DNA of 56,479 nt from an uncultured Methanomassiliicoccaceae archaeon (GCA_905187815.1 CAJJJM010000008.1:1-56479), one strand, 5' to 3'. Shown: positions 47,691 through 56,405, counted from the first letter of the stretch. Notes: generated by a model not told the origin, from the letters alone. A program made the numbers and translations.

Positions 47691-47994
47691 TATTTAGGGA
47701 TGGGGCGCCGTCACGGCCCCCAGACCTATGCGTCTGGCTATTGCCTGTGAGACGCCGAGACAGTTCCCGATGAGTAAGAAAAAGATCGGAAACACGGCTT
47801 CGGCCGCGGCCAGGGTGATGTCCGCATGCCGGACGTTCCATGGAATCCATCGATGCCCGTTCGTACATCCAAGCAAGTCGCTCTGCGAGCCACCCGCCTC
47901 GGACCGTGCCCCCGACAGACACGTTTTTAACATATGCCAGGATAGCCCGATGACTCACCGGGGAAAGAGAACCCCCGGCACACGAGGGAATGCG

Positions 47995-50943
47995 ATGATA
48001 AAGCAGATCCGCGCTAATTATGACGCCAAGGGCATCGAGAAGGATGTCCAGGCATACTGGGATGAGACCGACGCCTACCACAAGACCAAGGAGTACCGCG
48101 CCGACGGCGAGAGGTTCTACTTCGTCGACGGACCCCCCTACACCACAGGGGCCATCCACCTAGGTACGGCGATGAACAAGACCGTGAAGGACATCCTCAT
48201 CAGGTACTGGAGGATGTGCGGATACAACGTCCGCGACCAGCCCGGTTTCGACATGCACGGTCTCCCCATCGAGGTCAAGGTCGAGAAGAACATCGGCGTC
48301 CACTCCAAGAAGGACATCGAGGAGCTCGGCATCGACAAGTTCGTGACCACATGCAAGGAGTTCGCCCTCGGCCTTCACGCTGACATGACCGAGCAGTTCA
48401 AGCAGCTCGGCGTTTGGATGGACTGGGAGAACCCCTATCAGACGATCAAGCTCGATTACCTGGAATCCGCATGGTGGACCATCCAGAAGGCGGAGGAGAA
48501 GGGTCTGCTCAAGGCATCCAGCAGGGTCGTCACATGGTGCCCCAGATGCGAGACCGCCCTCGCCGAGGCCGAGATCGAGTACTGGGATGAGACCGACCCC
48601 TCGATCATGGTCAGGTTCCCCCTCAGGGACGGCACCGGATCGCTGCTGATCTGGACCACCACGCCGTGGACGCTCGCCGCCAACATGGCGGTCGCGGTCC
48701 ACCCCGACTTCGACTACGCCAGGGTCAGGATGTCCGGCGCCAAGGGCACGGAGGACGTCATCATCCTGGAGTCCCAGGCCGAGTACGTCATGCAGAAGGG
48801 CGGATACGAGAGCTTCGAGGTCCTCGAGAGGATGAAGGGATCCCAGCTGGAGGGCATGGACTACATGCCCCCGTTCGAGCTCGAGGCCGCCCCGTCCAGC
48901 GAATGGGCCTGGAGGGTCCTCCTGGCGGACTACGTCGAGCAGGACAACACCGGACTCGTCCACACCGCCCCGGGCCACGGTCCGGACGACTACGAGACGG
49001 GCAAAAGGTACGGCATAGCCCCGTTCTGCCCGGTGGCCGAGAACGGCAGGTACACCGACGAGTTCCCCATGATGGCCGGGAAGAAGGTCAAGACCGTCGC
49101 CGACGAGGTCATCAAGTACCTCGACGAGAGGAACCTGCTCTACAACACAAGCAAGATCAAGCACAGATACGGCCACTGCTGGAGATGCAAGTCCCCGATC
49201 ATCTACAGGAACACCAGGCAGTGGTTCATCACCGTGCCGGACATCAAGGACAGGATGCTCGAGGAGATCGACCGCGTCAAGTGGGTCCCCGACTGGGCCG
49301 GTTCCACCAGGGAGAGGAACTGGGTCGAGGGCGCCAGGGACTGGTGCGTCTCCAGGCAGAGGTACTGGGGAATCCCCATGCCCGTATGGGAGTGCGAGTG
49401 CGGCGAGAGGAAGGTCGTCGGGCAGTACGAGGAGCTCAAGGAGGGCGAGGGCTACACCGACGGCATGGACACTCACAGGCCGTGGATCGACGGCGTCACG
49501 TTCAAATGCCCCAAGTGCGGGAAGACCATGCACAGGGTCCCGGACGTCCTGGACGTCTGGTTCGACTCCGGAGTGGCGGCATGGGCGGACCTCGGATACC
49601 CCAGAAGGAAGGACGAGTTCGACCTCTGGTGGCCCCCGAGGTTCATCGTTGAGGCTCACGACCAGACCCGCGGATGGTTCTACTCCCAGCTGGGAGCGGG
49701 AGTCATCTCCTTCGACCGCGCGCCGTACGACGAGGTCATGATGCACGGATGGGTACTGGACCCCAAGGGACAGAAGATGTCCAAATCCCTGGGCAACGTC
49801 ATCGAGCCCCTGGACCTCATCGCCCAGGTAGGCGCCGACTCGCTCAGGTACTACCTCATCAAGAGCAACGCCCCTTGGGAGGACACCGCGTTCCAGAAGG
49901 ACGGACCCAAGAACGCCAGGAAGGTCCTCAACACCTACTGGAACGTCGTCAACTTCTCGTCCACCTACATGCTCATCGACGGGTACGACCCCGACGCACA
50001 CACCCTGGAGGAGATGTCCCCGTACCTCAGGGACGAGGACCGCTGGATGATCTCCAGGACCGAAAAGATGAAGGCCGCCGCCACTGAGTTCATGGAGTCC
50101 AGGGAGCTGCACAAGCTCGCCAGGATGCTGGACGACTACATCATGGAGGACCTCTCCAGATGGTACGTCTGCCTCGTCAGGGACCGTTCCTGGTCCGAGG
50201 ACTCGGACATGGAGAAGGACAAGAACGCCTCCTACTTCACCCTGCACTATGCAATCATGAACACCGCGCTCGTGCTGGCCCCCGTGGCCCCCTACATCGC
50301 CGAGGAGGTCTACCAGCACATGGGCGGCAAGCTCATGACCGTCCACATGGAGGACTGGCCGAAATGCGACAGCACCCTCATCGACGAGGACCTCGAGCAC
50401 AGTATGTCCCTGGTCCGCGGCATCGTGGACATCGTCGCCGCCGAGAGGGCCAAGATGGGCTCCAAGCTCAGGTGGCCCCTGCTCCAGGTGTTCGTCCGTG
50501 GGAACGACGCCGAGGTCAACGCGGCCGTCAAGAGGTTCGAGTCCGTCCTCGAGGACCAGGCCAACGTCAAGAACGTGGTCTATCTGGGCAAGGATGAGAT
50601 ACCCGCGACAGCTGAGATCGAACCTGTCGAGTTCGACGAGGGCACGCTGTTCATCGACTTCAGCGTCACACCCGAGATCGAGGCGGAGGGCTACGCCAGG
50701 GAGCTCATAAGGCGCATACAGCAGATGCGCAAGGACATGAAGCTCAACGTGGAGCAGTTCATCACATGCCAGGTCTCCGCCGAGGAGAGGCTGGTAGGAC
50801 TGTTCGAGACCTGGAAGGACCACATCTCCAACGAAGTCAGGGCCAAATCGCTCACGTTCACCTCCTCGCCCGAGGGCACCGAGGTCAAGACCTGGGATGT
50901 CACCGGCAAGGAGATCACCATCGGCATATCGCCGATCGAGTGA
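47995..50943 (+). CDS. ileS: Isoleucine--tRNA ligase
   Basis: A 982-residue class I synthetase that charges tRNA-Ile. The HIGH variant HLGT is at 55-58 (FVDGPPYTTGAIHLGTAMNK), KMSKS at 594-598 (LDPKGQKMSKSLGNV), the CP1 editing domain includes WTTTPWTLAANMAVAVHPDF, and zinc-like Cys sets occur (CPRCETALAEAE; CECGERK, CPKCGKTM). The C-terminal anticodon-binding region includes NYWNVVNF-type helices. The start at 47995 (MIKQIRANYD) follows GAGGGA; an in-frame ATG at 47950 would add 15 basic residues. A TATA-like TTTTTAACATAT lies near 47923-47935. Confidence 0.96.
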   Translation: MIKQIRANYDAKGIEKDVQAYWDETDAYHKTKEYRADGERFYFVDGPPYTTGAIHLGTAMNKTVKDILIRYWRMCGYNVRDQPGFDMHGLPIEVKVEKNIGVHSKKDIEELGIDKFVTTCKEFALGLHADMTEQFKQLGVWMDWENPYQTIKLDYLESAWWTIQKAEEKGLLKASSRVVTWCPRCETALAEAEIEYWDETDPSIMVRFPLRDGTGSLLIWTTTPWTLAANMAVAVHPDFDYARVRMSGAKGTEDVIILESQAEYVMQKGGYESFEVLERMKGSQLEGMDYMPPFELEAAPSSEWAWRVLLADYVEQDNTGLVHTAPGHGPDDYETGKRYGIAPFCPVAENGRYTDEFPMMAGKKVKTVADEVIKYLDERNLLYNTSKIKHRYGHCWRCKSPIIYRNTRQWFITVPDIKDRMLEEIDRVKWVPDWAGSTRERNWVEGARDWCVSRQRYWGIPMPVWECECGERKVVGQYEELKEGEGYTDGMDTHRPWIDGVTFKCPKCGKTMHRVPDVLDVWFDSGVAAWADLGYPRRKDEFDLWWPPRFIVEAHDQTRGWFYSQLGAGVISFDRAPYDEVMMHGWVLDPKGQKMSKSLGNVIEPLDLIAQVGADSLRYYLIKSNAPWEDTAFQKDGPKNARKVLNTYWNVVNFSSTYMLIDGYDPDAHTLEEMSPYLRDEDRWMISRTEKMKAAATEFMESRELHKLARMLDDYIMEDLSRWYVCLVRDRSWSEDSDMEKDKNASYFTLHYAIMNTALVLAPVAPYIAEEVYQHMGGKLMTVHMEDWPKCDSTLIDEDLEHSMSLVRGIVDIVAAERAKMGSKLRWPLLQVFVRGNDAEVNAAVKRFESVLEDQANVKNVVYLGKDEIPATAEIEPVEFDEGTLFIDFSVTPEIEAEGYARELIRRIQQMRKDMKLNVEQFITCQVSAEERLVGLFETWKDHISNEVRAKSLTFTSSPEGTEVKTWDVTGKEITIGISPIE

Positions 50944-50982
50944 TCCGAAACCAATTACGGCGGGCAACCGCCGGCAACCTTC

Positions 50983-51295
50983 TCATCCCGATCTGTTGAC
51001 CGTGTTGTCTGTTATGATGTGCGCGATGGAGTCCAGGTTGTTGACGACGGCGCGACCGGCATCGGTGATCGATATGATGACCTCCGTGTCCCTGACTCCG
51101 ATCCTCTGCTGCTGGATGATCCTGCAGTCCTCCATCATGTCCAGAAGGCCCGGGATGCGACTGTTGCGGGTGACGTCCCTGTATATGTCCGTCTTCCTGC
51201 AGCTTCCGTGCTCTGAAAAGTAGTAGAATCGGAATGGTGTTGCGCTCTTCGAGAATTTTGATCCCGACGGGTTCGTTGTCTCCTTTCCCAGACAT
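50983..51295 (-). pseudogene. Frameshifted small winged-helix regulator
   Basis: Starting at ATG 51295 the frame reads MSGKGDNEPVGIKILEERNT then IPILLLF and afterwards becomes Arg/His-rich noise. Moving by one base at about 51212-51216 continues as EHGSCRKTDIYRDVTRNSRI, PGLLDMMEDCRIIQQQRIGV and VIISITDAGRAVVNNLDSIA, a normal winged helix, ending with TGA at 50983. Small wHTH proteins of this pattern are numerous in Methanomassiliicoccales. One extra base in the AAAA run (51216-51219) would explain the break. It may be a true mutation or an assembly error. A TATA box (TATAAATAA on the minus strand) precedes it. Confidence 0.75.
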
Positions 51296-51354
51296 CCTCT
51301 GACCTGGCTATCTGGAGCGATGAAAAATTATTTATAGCTCTCTATTTTAAAAAC

Positions 51355-51381
51355 ATTACATATTATTCCATATTATGTAAT
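51355..51381. promoter_or_regulatory. AT-rich inverted repeat upstream of the winged-helix gene
   Basis: ATTACATA (51355-51362) and TATGTAAT (51374-51381) are perfect arms about 60 bases before the wHTH start, possibly a self-operator. Confidence 0.35.
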
Positions 51382-51470
51382 ATTTTAGCAGATTAATTCA
51401 TCTTCGTATTCAGGCATTATTTATATTAAATTACATTTTTCCAAATCATAATATAAATTTATTTCTTATA

Positions 51471-51487
51471 TTGGATATATACTCCAA
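51471..51487 (+). promoter_or_regulatory. Palindromic operator overlapping a TATA box (copy 2)
   Basis: TTGGATATATACTCCAA differs by one base from the site at 31147-31163 and shares flanking TTT on its right side. It surrounds a TATA element with no clear downstream gene (the next ATG is at 51542). Confidence 0.55.
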
Positions 51488-51653
51488 TTTAATCCCTTTT
51501 TTATATTTGAAAAATGGATTAAAAAGCATATATGATACATTATGAACGATTCAGACATTCGGCGGATATCACCGAATGGACCCGCGCCAGATGGATGGGG
51601 ATGCGGACCAAGATACATTCATCGGTATGAAAGAACCCGCCGGGGACGGGTGA

Positions 51654-51678
51654 CCGGCCCGGGAATGTCCCGGACCGG
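51654..51678 (-). terminator. Hairpin terminator of the DUF126-Nudix gene
   Basis: CCGG-C-CCGGGA / TCCCGG-A-CCGG forms a strong stem with one mismatch, 12 bases after the stop on the minus strand; a second CCCG/CGGG stem and a T-rich segment follow. Confidence 0.5.
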
Positions 51679-51690
51679 AAACGGTTTCAC

Positions 51691-52470
51691 TCAGAGCCTT
51701 CCGAGGAGGAGCCTGACGACCCTTTCCGTGTCCCTGACGGTCTCGAGGGACTGGATGTCATCGGGCGACACCCACCGGAAGTCCTCGTTCTCCTCGTTGA
51801 GGACGGGCTCGGCATCCTTGACGCGGTATGCGAACGGATACACCTTCCACAGGGTCCTTCCCTCCCTCACGTAGATTGGGTCCAGGGCGGCGTCGGGGGC
51901 GCCCACCTCGATGGCGGTCTCCTCCATGATCTCGCGCCCCGCCGCCTCCTCCGGCGACTCCCCCGGCTCGATGCTCCCTGCCACGAGGGACCATATCCCG
52001 GGGAACGAGTGGCAGCCTTCGGGACGCTTGAGCATCAGGACCTTGCCGTCCTTCAGGAGGACCGACGAGACGGACTCCCTCATCTCCACGTCCCTTATCT
52101 CGACGGTGCCCGCGCTGGCATCCACATCGACCACGTCACCGTCCTCGAACATGTCGATGGACGGAATCGAATCCACCATCGGGATCGACGCGATGACCGC
52201 GCCCGTGGCGACTATGGTCTCCGCCGACTCGTTGATGACCGCGGCCGGTGCGACCCCGTGGACCATGAGGTCGTACATGACGAACGACCCCACGGTGCTC
52301 CCCTTCCCTTTGGGGAACACGAGGACCTTGCCGGCGACGTTCCCGCCGCCTCCCACACGGAGGTCGCCGGTGGATCCGTCCACCCCTCCTAGGAAGCTCA
52401 GCGGCTCGTTCAGCTTGATCACCTCTCCGGAAGCTGTGCCGGACATGATCGTGCGTCCTTCTATCCTCAC
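51691..52470 (-). CDS. AcnX small subunit (DUF126; mevalonate-5-phosphate dehydratase) fused to a Nudix hydrolase
   Basis: A 259-residue fusion. Residues 1-128 are the DUF126/AcnX swivel domain: PLSFLGGVDGSTGDLRVGGG, GKVLVFPKGKGSTVGSFVMY, VAPAAVINESAETIVATGAV, IASIPMVDSI. With the large subunit this forms phosphomevalonate dehydratase of the archaeal mevalonate pathway, making trans-anhydromevalonate 5-phosphate. Residues 129-259 are a Nudix hydrolase with box GSIEPGESPEEAAGREIMEE (165-184), i.e. G-x5-E-x7-RE-x2-EE. Nudix enzymes split nucleoside or prenyl diphosphates. Elsewhere the small subunit is normally a separate protein of about 130 residues. The stop of the large subunit overlaps this start (ATGA), so they are coupled. 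Confidence 0.88.
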   Translation of the reverse strand: MRIEGRTIMSGTASGEVIKLNEPLSFLGGVDGSTGDLRVGGGGNVAGKVLVFPKGKGSTVGSFVMYDLMVHGVAPAAVINESAETIVATGAVIASIPMVDSIPSIDMFEDGDVVDVDASAGTVEIRDVEMRESVSSVLLKDGKVLMLKRPEGCHSFPGIWSLVAGSIEPGESPEEAAGREIMEETAIEVGAPDAALDPIYVREGRTLWKVYPFAYRVKDAEPVLNEENEDFRWVSPDDIQSLETVRDTERVVRLLLGRL

Positions 52471-53648
52471 ATTACCAACTCCATCAGAGCGGGGATGTCC
52501 CTGCAGAGGGCCTTCTGGGAGCAGAGCGTCGGAAGGTAGTTACCGGCCTTGGCGGAATTGGTGCCGGTGCGCTGGAACGCGCCTTCGATCGGCGCGACGA
52601 CCATGCATGTGTCCGCGAGGACGGGGCCGAACTCCTCCATAACCTTCACATCCTCCGGACATCTGTCCCTGACCTCCGCCGAGGTGCAGAACCAGATCTC
52701 GATGTCCTTGTTCACCTTCCTCTTCCCCTTCAGGAACGAGGCGATCTGATGCATCTCCTTCTCCGTGAGATGCGGGCATCCGATTGCTATAAGCTGTACG
52801 TCCTCGACCGTGTTCAGCTTGTCGTATGCGGCCTTGAGCTCTGCCTCGCCGATGCTGATGGTCTCCAATCCGGAGATGTCCTGGCTTCCGGCCTCGGGGG
52901 TCACACCCTCCGCATGCCAGAGTGCCACGGATCCGGATGCCGCCATCGCGGAGGAGAGCGCCTTGGCCTCCTCCACCCCCATCTCAGGTCCGAGTCCCCT
53001 GAAGTACGGGATCCCCGAACCGATGGCCATGCCCACCGCCTGTCCGAGCAGGGAGTAGGAGAACACGGACCCGTCGATGTCCGCGTCGATGACCACGGTG
53101 GGCCTCCTTTTCTCATCCAGATGCAGACCGTAGTTGGCGGTCTTCCCGAGAATGGCAGCGGCCAATGCGCCCGGTCCACCCTCCCTGTTCGTCCTGGCTC
53201 CGATGTAGGAGTTCACGAACGACAGCGCAGAGGACTCCGCCCATGCGACGTGGTCCCCCAGGGACGGGACGTTGGCACCGGTGTACGGGGTGCACGAGCA
53301 TGTCGTCCTGATCCCCATCTGTCCGTAGAGATCGATGATCCTGAGCTGCTTCTCAGCGAACTCCGGCGTGATGTGCATCTCCGCCCAGCGCTCCCTGTCC
53401 ATCCCGACGGGGTTCAGGGTGGACGGGACGCTGACCTTCGCGCCTCCAGCCGCCATGTCCTCGAGATACTTCAGCCCGCCGTCTCCGATGGTCTTGTACG
53501 ACGCTCCGGAAAGATGCGCCGATGTGATGTCGATGAGGTCGTCCGCACCGTAGATCTTGCCCAGGGCGGTGACGAGCTCCATAGCCTTCTGCTTACCCTC
53601 GCCCTCCTCTCCGTTGAGGATGGCCTCCTCCTCCCTTGTGAGGTCCAT
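52467..53648 (-). CDS. AcnX large subunit (mevalonate-5-phosphate dehydratase catalytic subunit)
   Basis: A 393-residue aconitase-X catalytic protein: MDLTREEEAILNGEEGEGKQ, DLIDITSAHLSGASYKTIGD, TCSCTPYTGANVPSLGDHVA with an Fe-S Cys, ESSALSFVNSYIGARTNREG, YRGL-like FRGLGPEMGVEEAKAL, and IAIGCPHLTEKEMHQIASFL and FCTSAEVRDRCPED with the other cluster cysteines. It dehydrates (R)-5-phosphomevalonate in the archaeal isoprenoid pathway. ATG 53648 is used; the frame continues upstream without homology. The small subunit gene follows on the same transcript. Confidence 0.9.
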   Translation of the reverse strand: MDLTREEEAILNGEEGEGKQKAMELVTALGKIYGADDLIDITSAHLSGASYKTIGDGGLKYLEDMAAGGAKVSVPSTLNPVGMDRERWAEMHITPEFAEKQLRIIDLYGQMGIRTTCSCTPYTGANVPSLGDHVAWAESSALSFVNSYIGARTNREGGPGALAAAILGKTANYGLHLDEKRRPTVVIDADIDGSVFSYSLLGQAVGMAIGSGIPYFRGLGPEMGVEEAKALSSAMAASGSVALWHAEGVTPEAGSQDISGLETISIGEAELKAAYDKLNTVEDVQLIAIGCPHLTEKEMHQIASFLKGKRKVNKDIEIWFCTSAEVRDRCPEDVKVMEEFGPVLADTCMVVAPIEGAFQRTGTNSAKAGNYLPTLCSQKALCRDIPALMELVM

Positions 53649-53853
53649 GGACCCCCGATGCCTTCCAAGGTTATGAACCCAGTCGAACGATTCCGGTCGG
53701 ACACCACCGGAGGTGGGTCCGTCTGCCGTCAGGCCGGTGCCGTCATCCCTGATGCGCCGTAGCACTTGAGGGAGAGATGCGGCGATTCTCGTGGGAATCT
53801 GGATACTGCGATGCTGATCCATGCCCGTGTACTACGACATGAGCAGTGGACAT

Positions 53854-54222
53854 TCACATCACGGCCAGGTACCTTCCGCCGATCGCCCCGAGGACGCACA
53901 CGACGGAGTTGAGGACGATGTTCCCGCCGGCCTGCCAGTACTGGCCGTCGCACAGGAGGTTCACCGTGTCGATGGAGAACGTGGACATCGTGGTGAAGGC
54001 GCCGAAGAACCCTGTGAACACCATCGTCTTCATCGGCCCGTCGGCGTATATCCCGTACCTGAACATAAGGAACGACGCCAGGCAGCACCCGACGATGTTG
54101 CCGATGAACGTCGCCCAGGGGAACGCCGTCTCCACCGCGCGGTAGACACAGAATCTGGACAGCGCACCGAGGGCTCCGCCCAATGCGACCGCTGCGAATG
54201 GCACTACGGGTCCGAGGTCCAT
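53854..54222 (-). CDS. crcB: Fluoride channel CrcB/Fluc
   Basis: A 122-residue membrane protein with four hydrophobic helices and family signatures VALGGALGALSRFCVYRAVE, FPWATFIGNIVGCCLASF, VFTGFFGAFTTMSTFSID and the C-terminal VLNSVVCVLGAIGGRYLAVM. The conserved Asn (GNIVGC) and the Phe/Ser-rich TTMSTFS segment that line the fluoride pore are present. It works as a dual-topology dimer exporting F-. I looked for a fluoride riboswitch in the preceding 95 bases and did not see one. It is divergent from the MarR gene. Confidence 0.92.
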   Translation of the reverse strand: MDLGPVVPFAAVALGGALGALSRFCVYRAVETAFPWATFIGNIVGCCLASFLMFRYGIYADGPMKTMVFTGFFGAFTTMSTFSIDTVNLLCDGQYWQAGGNIVLNSVVCVLGAIGGRYLAVM

Positions 54223-54297
54223 GGGCCTGGGAACGACACCTCCGATTTACAGATATCGCACCGTGTTCGTCCATGAGAGCATCGGTATGAAATAATA

Positions 54298-54313
54298 GTT
54301 GTATATTTCCAAC
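54298..54313 (+). promoter_or_regulatory. Operator-like repeat before the MarR gene
   Basis: GTTGTATATTTCCAAC has short inverted arms (GTTG/CAAC). It lies between an AAATAATA TATA-like element (about 54290) and ATG 54318, as expected for autorepression by the MarR protein. Confidence 0.4.
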
Positions 54314-54317
54314 CATT

Positions 54318-54737
54318 ATGGGACTGGAGCAAGAGCTGGAGCGCTTCTATTCGAGCGTTAGGATGTCCGAGCTCAGATTCAGCGGCCGTTTCGGCTCGGA
54401 TGTGGACTACAGATCGCTGCTCTACCTCGACCTGATCCGGTACGAGGAGGGCTGCACCGCGAGCAAGATATCGGAGATGCTCGGTGTGGACAAGTCCACC
54501 GTGTCCAAGAAGATCGACTCCCTGGTAGCCAGAGGCATGGCTGTCAAGGTCCGCGACCCCAACGACGGGAGGATCCAGAGGCTGGCCCTCAGCGAGGAAT
54601 GGCGCGCGATGTACGACGAGAACGACGCCCCCTACGACAGGGCGCTCGAACGCCTGGAGGCGGAGCTCTCCGACTCCGAGAAGGCCGTGGTGTGCAGAGC
54701 TCTCGGGATATTCTCCGAAGAACTGGACAGGGAGTGA
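54318..54737 (+). CDS. MarR-family transcriptional regulator
   Basis: This 139-residue winged-helix protein has DVDYRSLLYLDLIRYEEGCT, ASKISEMLGVDKSTVSKKID (recognition helix), SLVARGMAVKVRDPNDGRIQ and RLALSEEWRA (wing with the D-x-R motif). N- and C-terminal helices form the dimer. It overlaps the MATE gene start (GTGA, 54734-54737), so it probably controls this drug-efflux pump; a small inverted repeat at its own promoter supports autoregulation. Confidence 0.92.
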   Translation: MGLEQELERFYSSVRMSELRFSGRFGSDVDYRSLLYLDLIRYEEGCTASKISEMLGVDKSTVSKKIDSLVARGMAVKVRDPNDGRIQRLALSEEWRAMYDENDAPYDRALERLEAELSDSEKAVVCRALGIFSEELDRE

Positions 54738-56122
54738 CCTTGGAATCCGAGCACGAGATCTACGGCAGGATGCCCGTCTGGCGCCTGTTCCTGAAATGCT
54801 CCATACCCGGGATGATCTCCGGACTTGTATGGGCGATATGCACCATAGCCGACGGCATATTCGTCGGGAACTTCCTGGGGAGCGACGCTCTGGCGGCTGT
54901 CAACCTCGCATGGCCCATCATGACCGTGTTCATGGCCGTCTCCGACATGGTCGCTGCCGGTTCATCGGTCCGGATATCCATGCACCTTGGAAACGGGGAT
55001 GAGGACATGGCGCGCAGGGTGTTCTCCGGTTCCGTGAGGCTGATAGTGGCGATCTCCGTCGGATTCCTGCTCATCGGCGTCCTGCTGGGAGGGCCAATCG
55101 TCCGTGCGATGGGCGCGGAGGGGTTCGTTGCCGATGCCGCAGCCCAGTACATCGCCGTGTTCTCGCTCTTCGCACCGGTCGGCCTGCTGTTCTTCGCCAC
55201 TGACAACTACCTGAGGATCTGCGGCGCCGTGAACTTGAGCATGTACGTGAACGTAGGAGTCGCGGTGCTAAACATCATCCTCCTGGCGGTTCTGATCGGA
55301 TGGCTCGGATGCGGGACATGGGCGAGCTCCCTGGCCACCAGCCTGAGCGTCGCCGTTGGTTCCGTGGTGGCGCTTGTACCGTTCCTACGCAGGAGGCTCG
55401 TTCTCCGCTTCGTCAGGGACAGGATGGATCTGCGCACGGTCGGAAAGGTCCTGTACAACGGGATCTCCACGTTCTTCAACAGCATCTCCGGATCCCTGTT
55501 CGGGATCGTGGCGAACATCGTGCTTCTGTCCATCTCGGGTAACGACGGGGTAGCCGCCTACGGCATCGTGATGTACGTCAACTCAATCGTGTTCTCCCTT
55601 TTCACAGGAATGAACTCGGCGATGCAGCCTGCCCTGAGCTACAACCACGGGGCGGGTGACGGGAACAGGGTCAGGTCGATATTCTCGGTCATGTCCCTGG
55701 CCTCGATGGCGATGGGTGTCGCCGTGACCGCACTCTGCATATACGCCAACGGCCCGCTCACAACCCTGTTCCTCGGGGACAACAGCCCCAGCGTGGCGGA
55801 GATGGCCGCATCCGGTCTGACGGTGTTCGCATTGACCTATCTGTTCTCATGGGTCGCGGTTAACGCGAACCAGACCCTCGCGGCGACGGACCTGCCCGCA
55901 CACGCACTGTCCATCGGACTGATGTCCCAGCTGGTCATCCCGTCCGCGATCCTGATTCCGATGTCATCCCTTGGGATCGACGGGGTATGGTGGTCCATGG
56001 TTGTGGCTGCCGTGGTGTCTGCGGCCTTCGCGGCCGGAATGCTCCTTCTCGGGACCCGGAGAGGGATATTCAGGAAGCATCCTCCTGTGTCCGTCCGCGA
56101 CGTCGGAGAAATGTCGCGATGA
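54734..56122 (+). CDS. MATE-family multidrug efflux transporter
   Basis: A 462-residue membrane protein with 12 hydrophobic helices in two repeats. It shows PGMISGLVWAICTIADGIFV with GNFLGSDALAAVNLAWPIM (first repeat) and SGSLFGIVANIVLLSISGND followed by MQPALSYNHGAGDGNRVRSI (second repeat), typical of the DinF/MepA-like MATE branch. It expels cationic compounds by sodium or proton antiport. The start is GTG 54734, coupled to the MarR stop, or TTG 54740. A 9-bp perfect hairpin (56139-56161) ends the transcript. Confidence 0.92.
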   Translation: MTLESEHEIYGRMPVWRLFLKCSIPGMISGLVWAICTIADGIFVGNFLGSDALAAVNLAWPIMTVFMAVSDMVAAGSSVRISMHLGNGDEDMARRVFSGSVRLIVAISVGFLLIGVLLGGPIVRAMGAEGFVADAAAQYIAVFSLFAPVGLLFFATDNYLRICGAVNLSMYVNVGVAVLNIILLAVLIGWLGCGTWASSLATSLSVAVGSVVALVPFLRRRLVLRFVRDRMDLRTVGKVLYNGISTFFNSISGSLFGIVANIVLLSISGNDGVAAYGIVMYVNSIVFSLFTGMNSAMQPALSYNHGAGDGNRVRSIFSVMSLASMAMGVAVTALCIYANGPLTTLFLGDNSPSVAEMAASGLTVFALTYLFSWVAVNANQTLAATDLPAHALSIGLMSQLVIPSAILIPMSSLGIDGVWWSMVVAAVVSAAFAAGMLLLGTRRGIFRKHPPVSVRDVGEMSR

Positions 56123-56138
56123 CGCAATGAGGATTTTA

Positions 56139-56161
56139 GACCCCGGGTGAATCCCGGGGTC
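56139..56161. terminator. Perfect hairpin terminator
   Basis: GACCCCGGG-TGAAT-CCCGGGGTC, a perfect 9-bp stem between the convergent MATE and Cys-rich genes; probably a bidirectional terminator. Confidence 0.6.
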
Positions 56162-56169
56162 GTCGGGTT

Positions 56170-56322
56170 TCAGATCCCCTGGACCTTAATCATGAATCTG
56201 AGGCAGTACGGGATCTTGCCGCCCTCGACAGCCTTGTGGGCCTCCACACACGCCATGCAGTCTCCGTGCCTGGGGCACTCGGTCTTGGGACAGTTGCAGT
56301 TGGGATTCAGTTCCTGAGACAT
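56170..56322 (-). CDS. Small cysteine-rich protein (50 aa)
   Basis: A short frame from ATG 56322: MSQELNPNCNCPKTECPRHG, then DCMACVEAHKAVEGGKIPYC. Six or more Cys plus His residues (CNCPKTECPRHGDCMACVEAH) suggest a zinc or Fe-S knuckle; such 50-60-residue Cys-rich proteins (DUF6485-like) are common in anaerobic bacteria and methanogens. Function unknown. Confidence 0.7.
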   Translation of the reverse strand: MSQELNPNCNCPKTECPRHGDCMACVEAHKAVEGGKIPYCLRFMIKVQGI

Positions 56323-56405
56323 GCAGGCTGGATGCGCATCGTCGGATATACCAGTTGTTTCGTGGAAGGATTCACCAGACCTCGGGCGGCAGATCCCGAC
56401 GTGAC

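Larger units (their letters stand above)
51296..51690. other. AT-rich intergenic region with palindromes
   Basis: These 395 bases contain no supported gene. 51330-51540 is very AT-rich and holds several TATA-like elements, a 27-bp inverted repeat (51355-51381) and a 17-bp operator-like palindrome (51471-51487). A frame from ATG 51542 (MNDSDIRRISPNGPAPDGWG) runs on antisense to the Nudix gene and looks non-coding. Next to the Nudix gene are two terminator-like hairpins (51634-51678). Confidence 0.45.

Noticed and set aside
48160..50967. A 935-codon minus-strand open frame opposite ileS
   Set aside because: Antisense shadow of a strongly conserved tRNA synthetase; composition dominated by Val, Leu and Asp without motifs.
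51542..51874. 110-codon frame after the second palindromic operator
   Set aside because: Two thirds is antisense to the Nudix domain and the first part has no recognisable protein pattern; kept only as a question in the promoter finding.
54223..54300. Fluoride riboswitch before crcB
   Set aside because: The conserved GG-GATGG and pseudoknot elements are absent, and the region is the promoter shared with marR.
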